Of a stretch of DNA of 64,000 nt, positions 54,824 to 62,488 are shown piece by piece (position 1 is the stretch's first letter; each line of letters begins with the position of its first letter). The notes under the pieces were generated by a model. The model saw nothing but the letters and a program-made list of their open reading frames with translations, did not search any database and was not told the DNA's origin. The DNA comes from Flavobacterium lutivivi (lineage in GTDB: Bacteria; Bacteroidota; Bacteroidia; Flavobacteriales; Flavobacteriaceae). Location: contig NZ_BMIM01000008.1 of assembly GCF_014642275.1 (NCBI RefSeq), positions 1 to 64,000 on the forward strand, given 5' to 3'. The translations under genes were made by a program, and so were the position numbers.

Positions 54824-57800
54824 TTAATTATTGTTGAAAGATGGAAATTGCAATTGAATAACACTTTGATTATAGGTATTAACAGCTTCTGCGTTTTGCT
54901 TTTTAATATCAATGGCTTGGTTTAAAAAACTGATGTAAGTCCAATAACTCATATCGCCATTGGCGTAGCTCTTTTGTGCCGTTGTAATAATTTGGTCTGC
55001 ATATTGCAATCCTTCGTTTTGGTAATACGCCACTGCTTTTTTCTGCTTTTCAAACTCGTTTTGTAGTTCCTCTTTTTGTAGTTTTAAAGTCAGTTTGCTT
55101 TTATCCAATTCTAATTGCGATTGCGAAATACTTATCTGCGAAGCTTTCGCTTTAGCGGTATTTGCTCCACCAAATAAAGGAATTTGTACACCAGCAGTAA
55201 ATCCTTGAAAATACGATTTTGTTTCAATGGTTTGCCCGAAATAACCTAATCCTAGCCTCGGTGTACGCATTGCTTTGAATGTATTAGCTTCTTTTTGATA
55301 GACTGTAATTTGCTGTGTGTAATAGTCGTTTACCAATCCTTCCACTTTAGCATTATTCACATCAGTTGGGTTTGCATATTTCAGTGGCGTTGTAGCATCT
55401 GGAATTATATTTTCATCGGTTTGAATGAAGTATTGTAATTGCTTTTGATATACAACCAAATCATATTCTAATTGTGCTTTTTGGGTTTCGATTTCCTTTA
55501 CTTTAGCTTTGGCACTTATGACTTCAATATTACCACTTTCGCCTGTTTGAAAACGAAGCTCTGCATTTTTTAGGAATTTGGAATAAATGTCGAACAATTC
55601 AGTATTCAGTTTTTGAATGGAAACACCGTATAAATATTGATAATACGCAAGTGTTACCGCTTTTTCGATTTCATATTCGGTTAATGCTTTTCGCTTTTCA
55701 GCCAATTTTGCTAATTCTTCTTGTAATTGTCTATTGGCTTTTGTGATTTTACCAATAGGAAAATATTGCTGAATGGAAACATTGTGGTCGTAATCAACAC
55801 TATTGAATTGTCCGCCTTGGTATTGCACTTGTAAAGGATCTACTTGAAAAGCAGTTTTCTTGAGAATGGTTTGTTTTTCAATTTCTTTATCGGCAATTTT
55901 TAAATCGATGTTATTTGCTTTTGCTTTTTCAATGGCTTTTTCTAGCGTTATGGTTTGGCTATTTTGAGCAAATGAAAAGCTACTTATTAATAAAACTATT
56001 AGTGTTACAATTGGATTTGACATTTTTTTTCTTCTTTTAATTCCCTTTTCAAAGAGTAAATACAAAATTGGTAAAACGATTAAGGTTAGTAATGTAGCCG
56101 AAACCAATCCGCCAATTACTACAGTTGCTAATGGTTTTTGAACTTCGGCTCCGCCACTTGTTGACAATGCCATTGGTAAAAACCCAAGTGAAGCTACCGC
56201 AGCAGTCATTAATACTGGTCGCAATCTTGTTTTTGTTCCGATTAAGACACGTTGCATTGGGTCGGTTATTCCTTCCGTTTTAAGTTGGTTAAAATAAGAT
56301 ATTAGCACAATTCCGTTTAAAACAGCAATTCCGAATAAAGCAATAAAACCAATTCCTGCCGAAATACTAAACGGCATTCCGCGTAACCATAGCGCAAAAA
56401 CACCACCAATTGCTGATAATGGAATGGCTGTGAAAATCAGTAATGATTGCTTCATACTGTTGAAGGTAAAAAACAATAAAACCAAAATAAGTCCTAAAGC
56501 AATTGGTAAAGCTACCGAAAGGCGTTTATTGGCTTCCACTAGATTTTCAAATTGTCCACCATACGTAACATAATATCCTGCTGGAAGTTTGAAATTGGTG
56601 TCTAACTTTTGTTGAATTTCCTCAACAACACTTTTTATATCACGACCACGAACATTTAGACCAACTGTAATTCTTCGCTTTCCATCTTGACGAGATACTT
56701 GTACAGGCCCTTGTTCGTAACTGATGGTTGCTACTTGGGAAAGGGGTACTTGTTGACCGTTTGGCAATGGAATAAATAAATTACTCACATCGGTTATATC
56801 ACTTCTATTAGCCTCATTCATACGAACCACTACATCAAATCGTTTGCTCTCTTCATAGATTTTACCGGCGCTTTCTCCGGCAAATGAGGAACGAATTATT
56901 TGATTGATATCGACAATATTCAAACCGTATAAGGCTATTTTACTGTAATCGTACTTTACGGTGATTTGTGGTAAACCTGTTACTTTATCGGCTTTTAAAT
57001 CGCCAATGCCTTCAATTTTATTTATTTTTGAAATTAATTCTGTTGCTTTAGTATCTAAAACTTCTAAATCATCACCAAAAATTTTGATCGCAATATCGCT
57101 ACGGCTTCCTGTCATTAATTCGTTAAAACGCATCTGAATAGGTTGCGAAATTTCGATAGTTGCTCCTGGAATGGCTTCCATTTCTTCTTTCATTAAGTTA
57201 GCCAAGTCTTCCCAATTATCGGCAGAAGTCCATTCGGATTTGTCTTTCAGTACAATAATCAAATCACCACTTTCTATAGGCATTGGGTCGGTTGGTATTT
57301 CGCCACTTCCGATTTTTGAAACAATAGTTTTTATTTCTGGGAATTTTGCTTTTAGAATTTTTTCGTATTTGGTTGTTGTTTCCACCATCTGCGAAAGCGA
57401 ACTTCCTGTCATAATAGTTGCATTGATGGCTAAATCGCCTTCCTCGATAGTCGGAATAAATTCGCCACCCATATTTTGAAAAGTAATAACTGCCAATACA
57501 AATAATGCTAATGAAATGGCTAAAACTGATTTTTTTAAACTCAATGCTTTATCTAAAAATGGTGTGTATATTTTTTCAAACCACGCCATCATTCTATCGC
57601 TAAAATTGGTTTTGTGTTCGGTATTTTTTGACAAGAACATTGCACTCATCATGGGTACATAAGTCAATGACAAAATAAATGCTCCGATAACGGCAAAGCC
57701 TACCGTCATTGCCATTGGTTTGAACATTTTACCTTCAGTTCCTACTAATGCTAAAATTGGTAGGTAAACAATTAGAATAATGATTTCACCAAAAGCAGCA

Positions 57801-59140
57801 CTATTACGGATTTTAGAAGCTGATTTATATACTTCACTGTCCATTTCAGTTTGGGTTAAATTATTTTGTCGTTTGAGTTTTTGCAAGTGGTGCATTGTGG
57901 CTTCGACAATTATTACAGCACCATCGACAATAATACCGAAATCGATTGCTCCTAAACTCATTAGGTTTCCACTTACTCCAAAGGTATTCATTAATATTAC
58001 TGCAAATAGCATTGATAGTGGAATTACCGATGCCACGATTAATCCTGCTCGCAGGTTACCAAGAAATAATATTAATACAAAAATTACGATTAATGCTCCT
58101 TCGAGTAAATTTTTAGTAATTGTACCAATGGCACTATCCACTAATTTTCCTCTGTCGATAAATGCTTCGGCTACCACACCTTCGGGAAGTGTTTTATTGA
58201 TTTGTACCATTTTTTCTTTTACTCTTTCGACAACTGCACTTGAGTTTTCGCCTTTGAGCATTAATGCCAAACCACTAACAATTTCTCCTTTTCCGTCTTT
58301 TGTAGAAGCTCCATATCGCAATGCAATTCCTTCTCGAACTTCTGCCACATCACGAACTAGAACAGGTGCGCCGTTTCTGTTTTTTACAACTACATTTTCC
58401 AAATCGTTTATGCCTGTAGCCATACCCACACCTCTAATGAAATAGGCATATTGGTCTTTTTCGATATATGCACCACCTGTATTTTGATTGTTTTTTTCAA
58501 GTGCATCAAAAATTTCAGTTATGGTTACTCCCAAACTATTGAGTGTATTTGGATTTACAGCAATTTCGTATTGTTTTAGTTTTCCACCCCAAGTGCTGAC
58601 TTCGGCAACACCTTCAATACCTTGTAATTGTGGAATGATAATCCAATCTTGAATAGTTCTTAATTTGACTGCATCATACTTGTCTTCATAGCCTTTTTTG
58701 GCATAGACATCGTATTGGTAAATTTCTCCTAATCCTGTTGAAATAGGCGCTAATTCGGGCGAACCTGCATAAGCTGGTATATTTTCTTCGGCTTGCTTTA
58801 AACGTTGGAAAATTTGCTCTCTTGCCCAATAGATATCGACATCGTCTTTAAAAACTACGGTAACTACCGAAAGTCCGAAACGAGAAATACTTCGTAGCTC
58901 AATTACTTTTGGGATTGTTTTGACTGATTGTTCTAAAGGATAAGTGATTAATTGTTCTACTTCCTGACTGGCTAATGTAGGAGCGGTAGTAATTATTTGT
59001 ACTTGATTGTTGGTTACATCTGGTAATGCATCCAATGGTAATTGTTTTAAGGAATAGCTACCAAAAGCTATTAGAACTAAAGTAAATAAAATTATTATAA
59101 ACTTGTTCTTTATACTGAATTGTATGATTTTGTTTAACAT
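54824..59140 (-). CDS. czcA: CzcA-type RND pump fused to a TolC-type channel
   Basis: About 1438 residues from ATG 59140 (MLNKIIQFSIKNK). Residues up to about 1030 form a complete heavy-metal RND pump (KQLPLDALPDVTNNQVQI, the DFGIIVDGAVIIVEA proton-relay segment, periplasmic halves, 12 helices). A basic junction (FEKGIKRRKKM) then leads into a second signal-peptide-like segment (SNPIVTLIVLLISSFSFAQN), followed by a TolC-type helical protein of about 400 residues. The fusion is a single open frame. The internal ATG at 56023 could also give a free channel. Such fusions occur in Bacteroidetes. Confidence 0.9.
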   Translation of the reverse strand: MLNKIIQFSIKNKFIIILFTLVLIAFGSYSLKQLPLDALPDVTNNQVQIITTAPTLASQEVEQLITYPLEQSVKTIPKVIELRSISRFGLSVVTVVFKDDVDIYWAREQIFQRLKQAEENIPAYAGSPELAPISTGLGEIYQYDVYAKKGYEDKYDAVKLRTIQDWIIIPQLQGIEGVAEVSTWGGKLKQYEIAVNPNTLNSLGVTITEIFDALEKNNQNTGGAYIEKDQYAYFIRGVGMATGINDLENVVVKNRNGAPVLVRDVAEVREGIALRYGASTKDGKGEIVSGLALMLKGENSSAVVERVKEKMVQINKTLPEGVVAEAFIDRGKLVDSAIGTITKNLLEGALIVIFVLILFLGNLRAGLIVASVIPLSMLFAVILMNTFGVSGNLMSLGAIDFGIIVDGAVIIVEATMHHLQKLKRQNNLTQTEMDSEVYKSASKIRNSAAFGEIIILIVYLPILALVGTEGKMFKPMAMTVGFAVIGAFILSLTYVPMMSAMFLSKNTEHKTNFSDRMMAWFEKIYTPFLDKALSLKKSVLAISLALFVLAVITFQNMGGEFIPTIEEGDLAINATIMTGSSLSQMVETTTKYEKILKAKFPEIKTIVSKIGSGEIPTDPMPIESGDLIIVLKDKSEWTSADNWEDLANLMKEEMEAIPGATIEISQPIQMRFNELMTGSRSDIAIKIFGDDLEVLDTKATELISKINKIEGIGDLKADKVTGLPQITVKYDYSKIALYGLNIVDINQIIRSSFAGESAGKIYEESKRFDVVVRMNEANRSDITDVSNLFIPLPNGQQVPLSQVATISYEQGPVQVSRQDGKRRITVGLNVRGRDIKSVVEEIQQKLDTNFKLPAGYYVTYGGQFENLVEANKRLSVALPIALGLILVLLFFTFNSMKQSLLIFTAIPLSAIGGVFALWLRGMPFSISAGIGFIALFGIAVLNGIVLISYFNQLKTEGITDPMQRVLIGTKTRLRPVLMTAAVASLGFLPMALSTSGGAEVQKPLATVVIGGLVSATLLTLIVLPILYLLFEKGIKRRKKMSNPIVTLIVLLISSFSFAQNSQTITLEKAIEKAKANNIDLKIADKEIEKQTILKKTAFQVDPLQVQYQGGQFNSVDYDHNVSIQQYFPIGKITKANRQLQEELAKLAEKRKALTEYEIEKAVTLAYYQYLYGVSIQKLNTELFDIYSKFLKNAELRFQTGESGNIEVISAKAKVKEIETQKAQLEYDLVVYQKQLQYFIQTDENIIPDATTPLKYANPTDVNNAKVEGLVNDYYTQQITVYQKEANTFKAMRTPRLGLGYFGQTIETKSYFQGFTAGVQIPLFGGANTAKAKASQISISQSQLELDKSKLTLKLQKEELQNEFEKQKKAVAYYQNEGLQYADQIITTAQKSYANGDMSYWTYISFLNQAIDIKKQNAEAVNTYNQSVIQLQFPSFNNN

Positions 59141-59235
59141 TGATATAGTATAATGAATTAGAAAGTAGCAAAATTTCTTTTGCAATTATTTGTGAAAAAA
59201 TCACAAGTTTCTAACCCGAAATTAATCGGGCTTCA

Positions 59236-59574
59236 TTATGCTATTTGAGGTGGTTGCCAAATACTCCCGTAGAAATTGGAAGTAAATTTAGAAGTATAAG
59301 ATGGTAGTTGAGTTTTGATTTCTTTTGAAACAACAGTAAAATTACATGACATTACGTTAAAGTAGCTTACTATTTGTGAGCCACAACAATTACAACTGCA
59401 GAAAGGAGAACACAAATCTTTATCGTTACCATGTGAATGGCCTTCACTATCATGTGTCGTTTTAGCTAATTCATGAGCATCTGTATGAGCAGCACTACTT
59501 ACTTCCAAGTCAGCACAAGGCAAACACGAAAGTGCCACTAAATAGATTGACAATATGATATTTAAAAATTTCAC
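59236..59574 (-). CDS. DUF6660 Cys/His-rich exported protein
   Basis: A 112-residue protein with a signal peptide (MKFLNIILSIYLVALSCLPCAD) and a metal-ligand cluster DSEGHSHGNDKDLCSPFCSCNCCG. It matches the DUF6660 pattern seen next to czc/cus genes in Bacteroidetes. It is first in the Zn/Cd/Co block and may sense or bind metal outside the inner membrane. The hairpin CCCGA/TCGGG between it and czcA has no T run. Confidence 0.75.
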   Translation of the reverse strand: MKFLNIILSIYLVALSCLPCADLEVSSAAHTDAHELAKTTHDSEGHSHGNDKDLCSPFCSCNCCGSQIVSYFNVMSCNFTVVSKEIKTQLPSYTSKFTSNFYGSIWQPPQIA

Positions 59575-59627
59575 AATGACAAAAGTAATATTTTTTTAAA
59601 TAAATAGACTATATTCTTCATAATAGT

Positions 59628-60872
59628 TTAAATAGCGTTGGTATTTGATTCAACATCATTTAAAGTAAATTTATTCCTCAAAATCATCATATCTTCACTC
59701 ACTTTTCTATCCAAAACCTTTGCATAATGCTGCGTAGTTCTTAAATTTTTATGTCCAAGCATTTTACTAACGCTTTCTATTGGAACACCATTTGTAAGCG
59801 TTACGGTTGTTGCGAAAGTGTGTCGTGCAATGTGAAAGGTTAGTTCTTTTTCGATTTCACAGACTCCTGCAATTTCTTTTAGATAGGCATTCATTTTTTG
59901 ATTGGTAAGAATAGGCAGTAGTTTATCTTGATTACTGCTTTGTGGATGATTGGCATATTTATCAATAATCATTTGCGTTACTGGAAGTATTGGAATTTTA
60001 GAAGCCGTTTCAGTTTTTTGCCTGTGTGTAAATATCCACTTTTCGCCATCAATACCGATGCTTATATGCGACTTTGTTAGATTTTTTACATCTATGTAAG
60101 CCAATCCAGTAAAGCAGCTAAAAAGGAAGATATCGCGAACTAATGATAATCTTTCGGTTTTGAAATCTTTATTGATTATGTTTTGAATTTCTTCTTCAGA
60201 TAAATAAACTCTTTCTACTTCTTTAACTTTCGATTTGTAATTCGCAAATGGATTTTTATCAAGCCAGTCATTGGCTAAACAAAGCTTGATTATTTTATTG
60301 AAGTTCTTGATGTATTTTACTGCGGTATTGTTGGCACAATTTCTAACGCTTCGCAACCAAAATTCATAATCGGTTATAAAGGCATGATCTATTTTATTAA
60401 TCTCGATATCGGAAACTTTATATTTCCATAGTAAAAATTCTTTAGTATGACTCAATGAAGTTTTGTAACGTTCTAATGTTCCTGGTGAATATTCTTTGCC
60501 AACCAACTCTTTAATTTTGTTATTGTGGTCCTCGAAAATTGGAACAAGCATACGTTTGGTTTCAGTAGTTCCAAACAATTCATTCTTCAAATTTTCAGAA
60601 GTAACTTTGATGTCTTTTTTGAATAATCTTTTTTCAGCTTCCAAAACTTGATTTTTTAAATAATCCAGATGGCTGTTTATTGTTCTAGCTTCTTCATTAG
60701 TACCCTTAACTTTAGTGCCCTCCGATGACCATTTCTCTGGATTTACATATTTGTTGGCACTAAATTCAAATCGTTTGGCTTGGATTGTTACTCTTGCATA
60801 AATTGGGCAAATGCCCTCGCTGTTAGCTTTTGATCTCTTGATGTAAAAGAGAATTGATACAGTAGTGTTCAT
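59628..60872 (-). CDS. int: tyrosine integrase of the island (CTnDOT-like)
   Basis: A 414-residue site-specific recombinase with the Bacteroidetes layout: N-terminal arm-binding region (about 1-95), SAM-like core-binding domain (about 105-200) and catalytic domain. Catalytic residues visible are HIARHTFAT (His and Arg), LGHKN (His) and HYAKV (Tyr, near residue 390). The box with the first arginine reads CFTGLAYIDV, so Arg I is replaced, as known for IntDOT. It lies 260 bp from the intact tRNA-Ser end and should act on the 17-bp att repeat. Confidence 0.92.
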   Translation of the reverse strand: MNTTVSILFYIKRSKANSEGICPIYARVTIQAKRFEFSANKYVNPEKWSSEGTKVKGTNEEARTINSHLDYLKNQVLEAEKRLFKKDIKVTSENLKNELFGTTETKRMLVPIFEDHNNKIKELVGKEYSPGTLERYKTSLSHTKEFLLWKYKVSDIEINKIDHAFITDYEFWLRSVRNCANNTAVKYIKNFNKIIKLCLANDWLDKNPFANYKSKVKEVERVYLSEEEIQNIINKDFKTERLSLVRDIFLFSCFTGLAYIDVKNLTKSHISIGIDGEKWIFTHRQKTETASKIPILPVTQMIIDKYANHPQSSNQDKLLPILTNQKMNAYLKEIAGVCEIEKELTFHIARHTFATTVTLTNGVPIESVSKMLGHKNLRTTQHYAKVLDRKVSEDMMILRNKFTLNDVESNTNAI

Positions 60873-60985
60873 AAGTGGTAACCTTTTAGTTATTATTAAA
60901 TTTAAAATTTCTAATAATTACAAACAAGATGTACATATTTTGAATATGTTGCTGAACACCTTGCTGTACTGGTGGTTTTCTTTGA

Positions 60986-61023
60986 GAGGTGTCACTTAAA
61001 TTTTTATAATTTAGTGACACCTC
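60986..61023 (+). repeat. possible integrase arm-type sites, right end
   Basis: GAGGTGTCA (60986-60994) and TGACACCTC (61015-61023) form an inverted pair, the same 9-mer as the two direct copies at 7523-7543. A degenerate AGACACCAA follows at 61028. Confidence 0.6.
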
Positions 61024-61076
61024 GAAAGACACCAAAACTTTGAGATTAGATGAATAATTTGATAATCCTAGAAACG

Positions 61077-61112
61077 AAAAAACCCACTAAATCGTTGAAT
61101 TTAGTGGGTTTT
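61077..61112 (-). terminator. element-borne terminator for tRNA-Ser
   Basis: AACCCACTAAAT/ATTTAGTGGGTT hairpin with a 6-nt loop and A/T tracts. It is inside the island but directly downstream of the tRNA-Ser 3' end, replacing the chromosomal terminator now at 7419-7446. Confidence 0.85.
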
Positions 61113-61132
61113 GTAACCATTTGTATTTCTAC

Positions 61133-61220
61133 TGGCGGAGAAAGAGGGATTCGAACCCCCGGACCTGTTACAGTCAACAGTTTTCAAGACTGCCGCAATC
61201 GACCACTCTGCCATTTCTCC
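61133..61220 (-). tRNA. tRNA-Ser (anticodon UGA), island attachment gene
   Basis: Reads GGAGAAATGGCAGAGTGG at the 5' end and pairs with TTTCTCC at the 3' end, followed by G-CCA. The anticodon stem-loop has CTTGAAA with anticodon TGA; a long variable arm and the GGTTCGAATCC T-loop are present. Length with CCA is 88 nt, normal for class II tRNA-Ser. Confidence 0.95.
61135..61151 (+). repeat. attachment site, right copy (within tRNA-Ser)
   Basis: GCGGAGAAAGAGGGATT, identical to 7450-7466. It covers the 3' acceptor strand of the tRNA and the first T-arm bases. Confidence 0.88.
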
Positions 61221-61354
61221 AATATGTTTGCACTACTTCCGTAATGCGGATGCAAATATAGTAACCTTTTTTGTTTTCCAAAAAATATATCACAAAAAAT
61301 TGTATATTTTTTTTGAAAGAAAAGTATTTGCCTCAATTTGATTATGTTACAAAA

Positions 61355-62488
61355 TTAATAATTGACATATTCAATTATTTCTAAGCCATAACCAATCATT
61401 CCAACCCTTTTAGATTGTGTAGAATTACTTATAAGTTTTATTTTAGAAATATCAAGGTCATGAAGAATTTGCGCACCAATCCCAAAATCTTTGATATCCA
61501 TTTTTATTTTTGGAGCTTGAAATATTCCTTGAAGTTGAAATTGTTTCAAATCTCCTAATCTATTTAACAGTTCAGATGATTGAATATCTTGGTTTATAAA
61601 AAGGATTGCGCCTTTTCCTTCCTCGTTTATTTTTTTAAACATGTCATCAAGTTTTTTCTCAAGATCATTTGTTAGTGTTCCTAGAATATCATTATTAACA
61701 GCCGTTGAATTTATACGAGTTAAGATAGCTTCTCCACTGTTCCAGCTACCTTTTGTAAGCGCTATATGTACACTTTTGTTTGTGGTTTGTTGATAGGCTC
61801 TAAGTCTGTAACTTCCAAAACGAGTTTGAATTTCAAAGTCTTCTTTTTTTACAATAAGACTATCATGCTGCATTCTGTAGGCAACAAGGTCTTCGATAGA
61901 GACAAGTTTTAAATCAAATTTTTTAGCAACTTCTACTAATTGTGGTAGGCGTGCCATTGTTCCATCTTCATTCATAATTTCCACAATAACACCTGCGGGT
62001 TTAAATCCAGCAAGTCTAGCGAAATCAATAGCGGCTTCTGTATGTCCTGTTCGTCTAAGAACTCCGCCTTGTTTTGCAGTAAGAGGAAAAATATGTCCAG
62101 GTCTTGCTAAATCGTATGATTTTGTATTTTCATCTACCAAAGCTAAGATGGTTTTTGCTCTATCTGAAGCAGATATTCCAGTGGTAACTCCATTTCCTTT
62201 TAAATCTACTGACACGGTAAATGCTGTCTCCATGTGATCAGTATTGTTTTTTACCATTGAATGAAGTTCTAACTCATTGCAACGTTTTTCTGTTAGTGGA
62301 GCACAAATTAGACCTCTACCATGAGTTGCCATAAAATTTATCATTTCAGGAGTAACTTTTTCAGCTGCTGCAAGAAAATCTCCTTCATTTTCACGATCTT
62401 CATCATCAACAACAATTATTACTTTGCCTTGTCTAATGTCTTCAATGGCTTCTTCTATAGTATTTAGAGTTATTTTTTCAGAAATCAT
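61355..62488 (-). CDS. ribB: 3,4-dihydroxy-2-butanone-4-phosphate synthase (RibB) with a degenerate RibA-like tail
   Basis: A 377-residue protein. The N-terminal RibB domain (about 1-205) makes the four-carbon unit of riboflavin from ribulose 5-phosphate; it shows DDEDRENEGDF and ATHGRGLICAPLTE, and RRTGHTEAAIDFARLAG. The C-terminal part (about 206-377) has the GTP cyclohydrolase II fold outline but lacks the zinc cysteines (CxDCG-type) in RINSTAVNNDILGTL, so GTP cyclohydrolase II activity is unlikely. It overlaps the upstream LptF/LptG gene by 4 bp. Confidence 0.9.
   Translation of the reverse strand: MISEKITLNTIEEAIEDIRQGKVIIVVDDEDRENEGDFLAAAEKVTPEMINFMATHGRGLICAPLTEKRCNELELHSMVKNNTDHMETAFTVSVDLKGNGVTTGISASDRAKTILALVDENTKSYDLARPGHIFPLTAKQGGVLRRTGHTEAAIDFARLAGFKPAGVIVEIMNEDGTMARLPQLVEVAKKFDLKLVSIEDLVAYRMQHDSLIVKKEDFEIQTRFGSYRLRAYQQTTNKSVHIALTKGSWNSGEAILTRINSTAVNNDILGTLTNDLEKKLDDMFKKINEEGKGAILFINQDIQSSELLNRLGDLKQFQLQGIFQAPKIKMDIKDFGIGAQILHDLDISKIKLISNSTQSKRVGMIGYGLEIIEYVNY

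Larger units (their letters stand above)
7450..61151. mobile_element. integrative island in tRNA-Ser (about 53.7 kb)
   Basis: The left end (7450-7466) and the right end (61135-61151) share the 17-bp direct repeat GCGGAGAAAGAGGGATT. The right copy is the 3' end of an intact tRNA-Ser; the left copy is a displaced fragment without the rest of a tRNA. A tyrosine integrase lies just inside the right end, and RteC, an excisionase-like protein, a DnaC-like ATPase and an ImmR/ImmA pair lie inside. Cargo is defence (ubiquitin-like operon, CBASS) and metal resistance. No relaxase, VirD4-like or Tra genes are visible, so self-transfer is not supported. Confidence 0.9.

Noticed and set aside
57780-58445. 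221-codon plus-strand frame inside czcA
   Set aside because: Antisense to conserved transmembrane segments of the RND pump; Ser/Ile-rich shadow of a clearly real gene.
7417-61150. CRISPR array or insertion sequence in the island
   Set aside because: No regularly spaced 25-40 bp repeats and no transposase or terminal inverted repeats of an IS were seen; the inverted repeats at 11.4-12.5 kb are single structures.
61050-61244. 64-codon plus-strand frame over tRNA-Ser
   Set aside because: It covers the terminator and the complement of the tRNA; the RGIRTPGPV phrase is the usual spurious translation of a tRNA-Ser.
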